From Haplomitrium mnioides (Eukaryota; Marchantiophyta; Haplomitriopsida; Calobryales), in contig JBNGIS010008148.1 of assembly GCA_049999725.1 (NCBI GenBank), forward strand, positions 1 through 48,217: a stretch of 48,217 nucleotides of DNA, written 5' to 3'. Of the stretch, positions 10,139 through 21,123 are shown piece by piece (position 1 is the first letter of the stretch; each line of letters opens with the position of its first letter). The notes under the pieces were generated by a model, which saw only the letters and a list, made by a program, of their open reading frames with translations, ran no database searches and was not told where the DNA came from. Made by a program: the position numbers and the translations under genes.

Positions 10139-12663
10139 TGTTCACCAATTAAATGCTCAAAGTATAAAATAACAAATGCTGAAAATTAAGAGAAATCTTG
10201 TTGCTAAAAACTGATTTGATCTGTGACTTGCAGTATTGAGAATAGCTCAAATCTTTTTGAGATGTGTATCTTCCAGGATATATTTGCTATTGACAGAATT
10301 TGAGCTTGTATGTTGCTGCAATTCAGTCTTGAATCATCACTCTCCTATCATCAATTTGCAATTGTGGAGTGTCTCGACAACAGTTGAATCTCATATGCCT
10401 GTTCAGCGACCCTCAATTGATCATTCTGCTTATGGATTCTTTGCAAGTTCTTCAGATTCTTCACTTTTGTATCTTCAATCTTCAGAATTGGTTTATCTTC
10501 TCCGACACCATCTTATAATTTCTCTTGCAGCAAGGCACTATGTTCTCTTGCAATTTCAGAGAATTGTATATTGTATTCTCCTTCAAGCAATACAATCTGT
10601 TGAATGCTATGCGTAATATATTTGTCAGATCATTGAACTGATCAATATTGCATTAGTGCTCGACTCTTCAAGGTTTTGTCGAATCACAGTCCTCAAGTGT
10701 TCATTTGCAGCTTTAGGTCTTCATGGAGTTGTTGTCTTCTTCATCAATTTGCTATGTTCAACGTCAAGCTACTCATATGCTTTTGTTTTATTTCCGTAGA
10801 ATTGTGTTTAGAACACTAGAGTTTGCTTCTTTGATTTGATGTTGTTGTCCTTTCTTTCAAGCAGGTTGCATCAAATTATGAGCTCTATGTTTTTGTGCAG
10901 ATTTGCTTTCGAAAATGTTCTTTGTTCGTGAGCTTTCTTTGTATAGCTGTTCTTTGTCGACTTAGCGCTTCTTCAATTAGCTCATTCGTTTCTCCATCAA
11001 TTTACGAACAGGTGATTAGTTCTTCTTGGTTTTAATACATTAAGCAGCTCACTACTCTGTTCGTCGATGTATTGTTGATCAAGCAACTCTACTTCATCGA
11101 GATATGTTGTTCTTTTTAAATAGTTATACTATTGTTTTCTTTGGCAGTCTCTTCAAATGTGTTTTCTTCAAATGTAGCTCTTCTTCATGCATTGAATGTA
11201 TTTAAATCAAGTTTCAAGCTTTCATTCGTTGATTTGCTCTTTTCAGTTTCTGTCAAGTGGCCAACTTCAAGCTTCATTTCTGCATAATTATCTTTGAGTA
11301 GAGCTATACTTCAAAGTATCATCTGCTATTCTTCGAATATGGTTCTTCTGTTTATCGTTTTTGAATATCCTGACATTTGATTCTCTATTGTTCAATATCG
11401 AGTTGGATTCTCCATCGATCTTCTGATTCTGTTTTTGTTCTGTGTCGAGTTCATAACTATGATTAGATCTACTCGTTTCTTTTCAGTGTCTGTCAGGCCA
11501 ACCAATAGCCATGGATGCACAGCAACAGCACTGCTATACCTCCCAAACAGGCTTCTATGGACACGTCCAAGGTCTCGTTTTGTTTATAATTTTTCTCCCT
11601 TATGTATATTCGACTTTGCAGGTCGATGAACACGTTTTCTTTTTGTTGCAATCTTCTTCAGCCACTACTGTGTGCGAGTGTCCAGGCTGCCATTCAGAGT
11701 TTTTTCTTTTATCTTCTCTTTGTTTTGTGCTTAACAGATTTTGTTATCGCTCCTCTTTATTCTCTTCAGCAGTTCTGATTATTTGTTTGGCTTCTTTGTC
11801 AATTTACTTCTGTTGATTTAATATCCTCAATCTGCTTCTGTTATTGTTCTTTCTTCACAACATTGTCTTCGGTTCTTATTTCAGTGTCTGTTTTCAGCAA
11901 ATAGATAAGAACAGAACATATTGCTGATTTATTCAAGACCACATATTCTTCGAGGGCAGCTCTTCGTTTTGTTTTTCCTTTACAGGTTTGTTCAATCTGA
12001 TGTTTGTCAATTAAGTAATGTTCTCGTTTCGAACATGTTTTTCTTTAATCAGGTGGTTGGTTCTTTGTCAAATGATAATCTGTTTCACATCATTATGGTG
12101 CTGCTGTTCGTGTCGGGAAGGATCATAGAGGCATCATTAATGGCAACGAACTCCTTAGTGAGAGCAAAGAAAGTATGCACAAAGTGAGGGGTTGTCGTTA
12201 GGACAAGACAACAATGTTTCAGAATCCGATAGCAAAATTGCTAAAGGAAGGCGAAGGGCAATCGGAAGCCAACACTTCCGCTTCAGTACATATGTATGTG
12301 CAGCCCTCCTTCCCAACGCTGTCCGCTTTGCCCGTCAGCTTGGCCACGAAGAAAGTTTCTTCTAAGGGAAAGCAATCACTCGAACTATTGCTAGTTCCCG
12401 ACACCCAACAACATAGGAACTTTCAGATTTAGTCGAAGGATCTCTCTTCTTATGAGATGAGATGCGCCGACACTCCATATCAATCGTTACCTGCCTCTCC
12501 AGAGAAAGGCACAGAAGAGAGTATTTCACGTGGTGTCAAGAGATGAGAGGAGCAAAGAATGCTCCATTACAAACAAAAGTTCTCAAACAAATACTCCATA
12601 GACCTTCTTCGATGAGTAAGAATTTTTATATATTTTTATATTTTATATTGAAAAAAAAATGCA
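10139..12663. other. Unassigned T-rich region between E3 and E2
   Basis: This region has no frame that I can recognise. It is T-rich on the plus strand, with many TTCTTC, TTCTTCAA and ATTTGTT runs that give short meaningless frames. It could be the 5' leader and LTR of E3 (whose gag starts at 10138 pointing left), but no PBS or TG...CA LTR end is evident. Copia E2 inserted at its right end (GATGG, 12664-12668), so the sequence from 19785 is its original continuation. Confidence 0.4.
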
Positions 12664-12668
12664 GATGG
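12664..12668. repeat. Left target-site duplication of E2 (GATGG)
   Basis: GATGG directly precedes the 5' LTR, and the same five bases follow the 3' LTR at 19780-19784. Five-bp duplications are the norm for copia elements. Confidence 0.9.
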
Positions 12669-12807
12669 TGTTATAGGACTACTACGAACCCTATCTATAC
12701 CATATATATATAGATAGGGTTATGTACAACATGAGATGTATTCATTCTATCTATGAAGTGAAGTGCGGCGCTGCTCCATTGATGTGTGTCTCCCATCTGC
12801 TATAACA
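12669..12807 (+). repeat. 5' LTR of copia element E2 (139 bp)
   Basis: It starts TGTTATAG and ends CTATAACA, a perfect 8-bp terminal inverted repeat. It is unusually short. It contains a perfect 13-bp inverted repeat (AACCCTATCTATA ... TATAGATAGGGTT, 12687-12721, 9-bp loop) around the ATATATATA stretch that probably serves as TATA box. It differs from the 3' LTR at about seven positions outside the AT tract. The following CATTATCAGCACG keeps only TATCAG of the usual initiator-Met PBS. Confidence 0.88.
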
Positions 12808-13987
12808 CATTATCAGCACGAACGACTCTACGAGATTTTTTTTCACACAGACAGATTCACGGCACGCACAATGCAGGCACGACGTTCAGATCTCTAGCAA
12901 CATTCTCGTCCACGACATTCTCGTCTCCATTTTTTTTCTTCTTTCCCGTTTTCTCCCGCTGAGGCGCTTGCTCGAGAANNNNNNNNNNNNNNNNNNNNNN
13001 NNNNNNNNNNNNNNNNNNNNNNNNNNNNNNNNNNNNNNNNNNNNNNNNNNNNNNNNNNNNNNNNNNNNNNNNNNNNNNGGGCTGTGCTCTCCTTTTGCTT
13101 CTTCGCTATTCAACGGGCTGTGCTCTCCTTTTGCTTCTTCGCTATTCGACGGGCTGTGCTCTCCTTTTGCTTCTTCGCTATTCAACGGGCTGTGCTCCCT
13201 TTTGCTTCTTTGCTATTCGGCGGGCTGTGCTCATGTGCTCCTTTTTGCCCCTTCGACGGGCTGTGCTCTCCTTTTGCTTCTTCGCTATTCGGCGAGCTGT
13301 GCTCCTTTGCTTTTTGCTCCTTCGGCGGCCTGTGCTCCTTTGCTTTTTTTGCTCATTCGGCGGCTATGCTCTTTTGCTTCCTAACCAGGCTGTGCTCTTT
13401 TGCTCCTCGCGTGGCTGAGCTCATCTTTTGTTCCTTGATGGTCTGTCCCTCCATTTCTTTTTTTTTTTCTTTTTTGCATTAACTTGGCACTCGCAGCTGT
13501 TTCATCTGTTCATCCTCGATGATTGGCGCTCGTGACCTACTCTTTCTCCTTCGGCGGCTTGGTGCTTACACATTTATCTTCCTTCATCAACCTGGTGCTT
13601 ACACATTTATCTGCTAGCGGACCGCAACTGACCAAGACGAACGACGAGCGACGCCGACGACAACAGAGCAGTTTTTACTCAACATAGAAACACATTACAT
13701 GGCAGTTTTCCAGTCCAGCTCTGCAAATTTTTTTTTAGAACATTTAACTTTCCTCTATTTTCAAAGGATACTTCATTTTCAGTTCATTCCCTTTGTTTTC
13801 CGCATTAAGAAGAAAACATAAATAGGTACCAAGATCTAAAACATCCCCGCGACACGCAGAGATCTACAGTACTGATCATATTGCGCATCATTTTATTTTC
13901 TTTCCCTTCTTATCCTCTCATTTCCAGTTTCACGCTCTGGACAGTTACTGAATCCAAAACCAGATCGACACTGGGAATCAACCAACC
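12808..13987 (+). mobile_element. 5' leader of E2 with 100-bp gap and minisatellite
   Basis: This is a leader of about 1.2 kb between LTR and gag, including 100 N (12979-13078). The sequence from 13614 matches the leader of E1. The long frames that cross the gap are products of N and of the 36-bp repeat and are not genes. Confidence 0.7.
13079..13410 (+). repeat. 36-bp minisatellite in the E2 leader
   Basis: Units start GGGCTGTGCTCTCCTTTTGC and end in GCTATTCAAC, with period 36 at 13079, 13115, 13151 and 13187. Degenerate units with indels continue to about 13410. Since 36 is a multiple of three, three plus frames and one minus frame stay open across the regular units. The array runs into the assembly gap on the left, so its true length is unknown. 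Confidence 0.85.
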
Positions 13988-16900
13988 ATGAACCCGGTCG
14001 GTTCATTGAAATTCCCCACACTAAAACTCGATGGATCGAATTACCAGTCATGGTCACTAGACATTACCACATACCTAACATCAAAAGGCATCCAGGATAT
14101 CCTCACACACGACGAAGGCACAAACCCTCGCGACGCTGCTCGAGCCTTAATCCTCATCCACCACCATATTGTGGAACCACTCAAACTCCAATACCTGAAT
14201 CACTACAACCCCAGATTACTATGGAATGAACTCAAATTGAAATTCGACCATTTGACATCCATATCACTCCCCGCAGCGAGACATGACTGGATAAACCTGC
14301 GCGTCCAGGATCACACATCCATTGTGAACTACAACAGCGAACTATTCCAGATTGCCTCCCAGCTGGCCATATGTAGTCACCCTGTATCGGATGAAGAACA
14401 GATAGAGAAGACCCTATCGACATTCTCCGTAAGCAACCTTATCTTGGCATCCCAATATCGCAACATGCGATTCACAAGATACTCAGAGCTTATCGCATAT
14501 ATGCTTCTAATCGAGAAACATCAAATTCTACTCATTGAGAACGCGAAAAAGCGACCTCCCGGTTCTGCTGCACCTCCCGCAAACCCTGAATCCCACTACA
14601 CACAACATTATCCATACCCTACAAACCGTACTCGGGGACCTCACACCGGCAGAGGCAGAGGCAACGGAAGAGGAAACCTCATATTCAGGGGGAGTACAAA
14701 ATACTCCCATGCCAACATACCTCCCTTTTTAACAAACAAGGATAAGAATAACGGGCAATATACCTCCAACCGACCTGAATGCAGAACATGTCAATGGATA
14801 CCAAGAGGTGGTCGACAACATAAACGCGACCAAAAACCATTCTCCCAACAGAGAAACAATCAAACCTCATGCCACAGATGCGGAACTCGAGGCCATACAC
14901 AATCAGTATGCCGAGTTCTAGCACACCTGACCAAACTATACCAAAACAGTATCAGGTACACACAACCTGAGGTCCATGGGAATATCTTGGAAATCCTCGA
15001 CGTCGACGAATACCCGACATACAACATGCAACCAGAAAGTCATACGATGCAACTTTTAGATCCTGCTCAGACAGCAAACCACAGCAACACATGCATTGTC
15101 GATAGCGGCTCATCGCACACTATCCTACAGGATCGAAACCTCTTCTCTTCGATCACTCCTTCTTCTCGGCAAATGACAACTATTACTAGCCATAACCAAA
15201 TAGAAGAAGGCTATGACCCAGCCACCGTACGATTCCCTAACGGAACCATACTGAACATTCCTTCAGCCATATATGCCCCCACGGCAACAAAGAATCTCAT
15301 CAGTTTCAAAGATATCCGACGAAACGGATATCACATTCAAACCGGAAGGACCTCCAACACAGAAGTCTTACATATTATGATACCGACAGGACTTAATATG
15401 CAAATACAAGAAACCTTCCCACTGTCTCTACCTGGACTGTACATGACACACATTTACTCATACCTTACATCCTCAATACGGATCTCGAATGCTCAACTCT
15501 AGCATAATCAACTCGGACACCCAGGCAAAGACATGTTTTACAGACTCAAACATGATAGCATAGGCATTCCTGCCAATGTACAACCGTTATCTCCCTCATC
15601 TCCATGCATAGCATGTGGACAAGGAAAACTCAAGATCATACATCCAATACTAAAGACAACCAAACAAATCCCCCGTTTCCTTGAACGGATCCATGCTGAC
15701 GTTTGTGGACCCATTCACCCTCCATCCGGGCCATTCAAATATTTTCTAGTAACCATTGATGCATCATCAAAGTGGTCACACGTATCTCTACTTACAACCA
15801 AAAATATGGTATTCCCCAAACTACTATCACAAATCCTAAAGCTAACAACTCAATTCCCCGAATATCCGATCAAAACTCTCAGAGTTGACAATGTCGGCGA
15901 ATTTTCGTCTAAAACATTTGATGAATTCTACACATCAGCAGGCATAGATATCCAATACTCAGTCCCTCACGTCCATTTCCAGAATGGAATAGCTGAATCA
16001 ACAACTAAACGTATACAACTTATCGCCCGACCGCTACTGCTGAACACAAGCCTTCCTACCTCCGCATGGGGCCATACCGTACTGCATGCAGCCACTCTAA
16101 TAAGGTTCAGGCCATCAGCCTTCAACAGTTACTCACCATATCGACTTGCAATAGGCATGCCCGCCAACATTACACACCTCAGAACATTCGGATGTCTAGT
16201 CATGGTACCAATCCTCGGCCCTAACCAAACCAAAATGGGACCACAACGTCAGAGAGGAATATATATTGGCTTTGAATCCCCATCAATAATTCGATACCTC
16301 GAACCAAGCACATCAAACGTTTTCAAGTCCCGATTCGCGGATTGCCAATTCTTTGAGGATACGTTCCCATCCTTAACACAGGACACGCCTTCAAACACAA
16401 CAACACATAAAGAGGAACTGGTATGGCATAAAAACTCAATCCTTCAACCTGATGCCAGGACAAGACAATCTGACTATGAAGTACAGAAAATACTCCACAT
16501 CCAACAGACATTACTCAAAACACCAGACGCATTCAATGATATAGCAGGTATTACCAAATCCCATATCGAAGCAGCTAATGCACCTGCAAGACTACAAAAA
16601 GAATCCAGACCTGCTACTGATATTACGCCCAAGGCCAAAAGAGGACGCCCGCTTGGCTCCAAAAATAAGCCAAAACCCGACCAATCACATCACACCAATA
16701 TCGAAAGACAACCAACCCAATACAAAACATCTGACACACCGAGATCAACAATTCCAGACAATGAGGAGATATCCATCGATTACTCGCATACCGGCCGTAT
16801 CTGGACAAGAGACAAAACAGACATAGACAACATGTTTGCCTACTCAGTATCTCAAAGTATAGATGACAATACACCAGACCCCATCTCCGTACGAGACGCA

Positions 16901-19138
16901 CAATCCAGACATGACTGGCCTCAATGGGAACAAGGGATTAACTCAGAGCTAGATTCTCTGATTCATCGCTAAGTTTTTGGCTCCATCACTCCAGCAACGC
17001 CCGACATGACTCTGACCGACTACAGATTCATATTCGTCAGAAAGAGAAATGCAAAGGGCGACATCACCAAATACAATGCCAGACTGGTTGCGAAAGGATA
17101 CACTCAAATACCTGGCAGAGACTATAATCTGACGTATTCACCCGTAATGGACTCCATTACATACAGATATATGATCGCATTCGCCATTCAACGGAACCTC
17201 ATAATGCACATCATGGACGTTATTACAGCCTACCTATACGGCATACTTGACTCTCAGATCTACATGAAGGCACCTCCAGAACTCATATCAAGGTTATCTT
17301 TCCACATTCAAGGGGAGAGACAAATATCTGAGGTTGGATCTTTTGTCCCTCAATGCCAAATATCTGAGGTTGGACCTTTTATCCCTCAATGCCAAATATC
17401 TGAGGTTGGACCTTTTGTCACTCAATGCCAGACATCTGAGGTTGGACCTTTTGTCCCTCAATGCCAAATATCTGAGGTTGGACCTTTTGTCACTCAGTGC
17501 CAGACATCTGAGGTTGGACCTTTTGTCCCTCAATGCCAAATATCTGAGGTTGGACCTGTTGTCTCTCAATACAAATCCTCTGAGGTTAGACCTTTTGTCC
17601 CTCACAATAAATCTGCAACAGGACCTATAGTCTACAAATGGCTACAAAAGAAAGGACCTACTGTCCTCATGACAAAGAGAAAGCGCCATACAATGAACAA
17701 CATGCTTAATACTGCGATATCTGGACCTTTAGTCCAGCCAGCATAATTGCTGAGCACGCAGTCCAACAGAGAACCTTCAGTCCCATCAACATGCATGGCA
17801 GATTGGCAAAAGAATGGACCTTCAGTCCAACCCGCAAGAAAGCTGAACAAACACCATGACAATGGACCTTTAGTCCCACATCGATCATGTGTACATGGAA
17901 GTATTCCATCGACAAAGCACTCAGCAAATGCTACAAATATGGCATCAAATCGATCGGACCCTCAAATGGCAGTCCAAGCCATGAGATCGATGTATGGCCT
18001 CAAACAAAGCAGCAGAAATTGGTATCAAAGATTCAAATCAGAAATGATGACCATGAATTTTAAGAACGACGACATTGCACCATGCCTATTCATGAAAGAG
18101 AAAACCCCTGAATACATTATAGTGGCAATATACGTAGACGATATCAACATCTTTGGGACACCATGTCTAACCTCCGACACTATTGAGAAATTGAAAAATA
18201 CCTTTGAAATGCGAGACATTGGCGAACCTGACTTCTGCTTGGGAATACAATTCGAACACTTACATGATGGTATTCTGATACACCAGTCAACTTACACATC
18301 GAAAATGCTGAAACAATTCAACATGGAAAAAGCTCACCCAATGAGCACGCCTATGGAAATGAGATCCTCAGATCCCTCAAAAGACATGTTCTCCAAAAGG
18401 AAGGAAACAAAACCCACACTTGGACCAGAGAAACCATACTTATCCGCCATATGAGCATTAATGTACTTGGCAAATCAGACCATACCCGACATTGCTTTCG
18501 CTATAAACCTACTAGCAAGACATAGCTCACAACCAACTATACGCCATTGGAATGGCATCAAAAGAATTTTCAGATACTTGCAAGGCACTATAGACATGGG
18601 TCTATTCTTCCCGAAAAATGCAGAAAACGACATCATTGGATATGCTAATGCCAGATACTTATCTGACCCTGATGATACAAAATCACAAACAGGATATGTA
18701 TTCCTTAAAGGGGGTACAGCTATTTCATGGAAAAGCACCAAACAGACCATCACCACAACATCTACTAATCATGCCGAAATTATAGCATTATACGAGGCTA
18801 GTAGAGAATGTATTTGGCTAAGACAGTTGATTGATCACATCAACTCTAACACTGGTCAACAACTTATTCAATCCCCTACAGTACTCTATGAAGATAACAA
18901 ACCATGTGTTGAACAAATAGCCCAATGATTCATCAAAGTGGACAGAATCAAACACATTGCCCCTAAATTCTTCTACACTCATGAACAACATGGTGAACAG
19001 ATTAACGTACAATGGATACCAAACAAAGACAATAGGGCTGACATTTTCACAAAACCCCTACCTACTGCCCTACACAAGGCACATACAGAAGGAATTGGTC
19101 TACGAAAATTATCTGAACTCAACAGAAAGCAAAATTGA
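13988..19138 (+). pseudogene. E2 gag-pol polyprotein, one frame with five in-frame stops
   Basis: One continuous reading frame of 1717 codons from ATG 13988 to TGA 19136-19138 carries the complete copia order and no frameshift. Domains: UBN2-type gag; zinc knuckle CHRCGTRGHTQSVC (about 14874); aspartic protease IVDSGSSHTIL (about 15100); GAG-pre-integrase QLGHPGKDMFYR; integrase CIACGQGK with acidic residues in HADVCGP, LRVDNVGEF and NGIAEST; AT-hook-like RGRPLGSKNK; reverse transcriptase with YVDD (about 18135); RNase H with SWKSTKQ, HAEIIAL and LYEDNKP; and the C-terminal ADIFTKPLP block. The frame is broken by TAG 15500, TAA 16970, TAA 17744, TGA 18452 and TGA 18926. Reverse transcriptase also carries a long repeat-rich insertion (about 17327-17970). 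The element is dead as it stands. Confidence 0.92.
17327..17614 (+). repeat. 36-bp tandem array in the E2 reverse transcriptase frame (8 units)
   Basis: Eight direct units start at 17327, 17363, 17399, 17435, 17471, 17507, 17543 and 17579, each coding for SEVGPFVPQCQ plus one residue, in frame. Units alternate in type: GTCCCTCAATGCCAAATA in one, GTCACTC...GCCAGACA in the next. This gives a 72-bp higher-order period over units 2-6. To about 17880 the core GGACCTNNNGTCC recurs at wider spacing. The array sits between AYLYGILDSQIYMKAP and SMYGLKQSSRNWY. Confidence 0.92.
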
Positions 19139-19550
19139 CATATCAATTTTATATGATTCAAACTCTTTTCAAATTTTATACCATGCTTTCTGTTATTGAG
19201 TATCATGTTTTAACTATGAAGTTTGTTTTACAGATATTCATGCGACACTACGTCAACACTAATGATGTACGCATGTTTTTCATAAGACAGATGAGGGCTC
19301 ACAAGTTATCCATACAGATGCAAGGAGCCATCAACAACACAGCGCCATCTACAACATTACAACAGAGATTTGAGTGATAAACTTACATCTATATTTTCAA
19401 ACAATCTATTTTTGATGTAAATTCGCACTACACGTTGTGGCACTCTTTCCTTCAAAAGAAAGCATGAGGGTTTTAATGAGACCACACATGTAGTAGTATA
19501 TTGATTTAAACTAGTCCTAGAATTGTGACTGATTGGACTAGAACAAAATC

Positions 19551-19563
19551 AGTCAAGGGGGAG
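19551..19563 (+). promoter_or_regulatory. Polypurine tract of E2
   Basis: AGTCAAGGGGGAG directly precedes the 3' LTR. This is the usual position and form of a copia polypurine tract, which primes plus-strand synthesis. Confidence 0.85.
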
Positions 19564-19582
19564 TGTTATAGGACTAGGACGA

Positions 19583-19633
<51 letters not shown>

Positions 19634-19643
19634 NNNNNNNNNN

Positions 19644-19694
<51 letters not shown>

Positions 19695-19779
19695 TGTACA
19701 ACATGAGATGTATTCATTCTATCTATGAAGTGAAGTGCGGCGCTGCCCCAGTGCTGTGTGTCTCCCATCTGTTATGACA
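19564..19779 (+). repeat. 3' LTR of copia element E2 with expanded AT microsatellite
   Basis: It starts TGTTATAGGACTA and ends TTATGACA. The part after the microsatellite (GTTATGTACAACATGAG onward) matches the 5' LTR nearly base for base. The central hairpin of the 5' LTR is replaced by a (TA)n tract of about 100 bp or more that contains 10 N (19634-19643), so the true length is uncertain. Confidence 0.88.
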
Positions 19780-19784
19780 GATGG
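19780..19784. repeat. Right target-site duplication of E2 (GATGG)
   Basis: It is identical to 12664-12668 and confirms E2 as a single, complete insertion from 12669 to 19779. Confidence 0.9.
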
Positions 19785-21123
19785 CTGAAAAAAAAATGTA
19801 TACCCGGAAATTACAACGCTACTGTAGGCATGCAAAAGAAGGAGTAACCAATAAAAAAATTTTGAAATACGAGGCTCAATAGCTCATCTCTTACATTCCT
19901 CCTCATTATTTGACATATCTCATCATCCTCTTCTCTTATATCCTTTCTAATCTCTTTAACATATAGTTACAACTATATGTTCTTATAGTGAATTCAACGG
20001 AATGACTTTCAGGCCAATTCCAGGCCAATTCTTCCGTCACATTGCAATCGTGGATTGTTTGGACGAATCTTTGGATATTGTGAAAATTGAGTGTGCACAA
20101 TAAATGGTTTTGGATTTTTTTGTATGAGTCAAATGCATGGGACTTTTTTCTTTTGTTTCTCTATTACATGTTATTCTAACTGATTTTACTATTGGTTTCA
20201 CGTTTCTAGCATGGTAAAGGTAAATGAAAAAAACCGAGGGAGGTGTTGCACTTTATAAAGGACGAGGTACCAACCTCACGTGCCTCGAGAGCTCTCTGAA
20301 GGTCAAAATAACAAAAGAGGAGTAATTGTGTACCAAAGACCGCATTGAGGTCTTTGAAAACTCACTCGATGCTTGCTTGCAAAATATTGTTCACATTATT
20401 GACATTCCATTATTGCCACGTGAGTGGTATGGTGAGTAGTACGGAATGCAGCGAGGATCCAGGTACAGGAGATGGAAACCATAATCATACAAACCTCCAA
20501 CAAAAAAGTTTGTCAGCAAAAACATCCATGCATTCATTGCTCGTACATAGACATAATTGATACCAACGAATCCAGTGTAGGAGCAGATGGCAAATCCAGC
20601 CACTATCTCCTTTTCATGATGGTTGGTCGCGTAATCCAAGAACAGCAAAAGCCGACAGGGTCCAAAGTCAGGCAAAAGATCAGAGAACCGAGCATAAACC
20701 CATCACAAATGAATAAGACGAATCATTTTTATAAAGCTGGCACCAGCAAATTTCTGGCTTGTACAGAAAAAACGATGGACAAAGCAGCCAATTGTTGCAC
20801 CCGGGGATCATATCCAAGAAGCGATCACTAATCTCGCTTTGCCATCGTCACTCAACTAGATGAAAAGTGGTCAATCGTATTGACATGTATCTAATATGTT
20901 GTTTCTGTACCCTGTAAGCCTTATTGGGCATCATCATAAGAATATGAACCACTTCATTTTCGTATTGCTGCGCAAAATGGTAGCACTCTTCTTATCACCA
21001 GCCCACAAATGGACTAAGCTACTCAAAAATATTAGAGACCAAACACTTGTTGAATTGGTACAACCATGAGCCAGGGGTAATGGGACAACCACCACTGTAG
21101 AAGGGTATTTTACAAAGCCAAAA
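19785..21123. other. Intergenic DNA and probable EFR3 3' UTR
   Basis: 19785-20390 is AT-rich with no recognisable gene. 20391-20675 holds a 94-codon minus-strand frame that I do not recognise. It is rich in aromatic and hydrophobic residues (YTGFVGINYVYV, MFLLTNFFVGGLYDYGF). Reading extends upstream without a clear splice site, and there is no second evidence that it is real. Roughly 20700-21123 should include the 3' UTR of the EFR3-type gene. Confidence 0.4.

Noticed and set aside
12886-13482. Repeat proteins of about 100-138 residues (GLCSPFASSLF type and the antisense EEAKGEHS type)
   Set aside because: They arise from the 36-bp minisatellite and run through 100 N. A period divisible by three keeps several frames open without coding.
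17327-17614. CRISPR-like array
   Set aside because: Units are contiguous with no unique spacers, lie in a coding frame of a plant retrotransposon, and no cas genes are present.
17294-17630. Antisense and shifted frames with RDKRSNLR or LRLDLLSLN repeats
   Set aside because: They are shadows of the 36-bp array. The gag-pol frame is the one continuous with catalytic domains on both sides.
13988-19138. Stop-codon recoding or RNA editing to read through the E2 stops
   Set aside because: The stops include TAG, TAA and TGA at varied contexts, and E1 has different breaks. Ordinary decay explains this better, and editing by DYW proteins is organellar.
19525-19768. Tyr-Ile repeat frames
   Set aside because: They are translations of the (TA)n tract in the 3' LTR with N inside.
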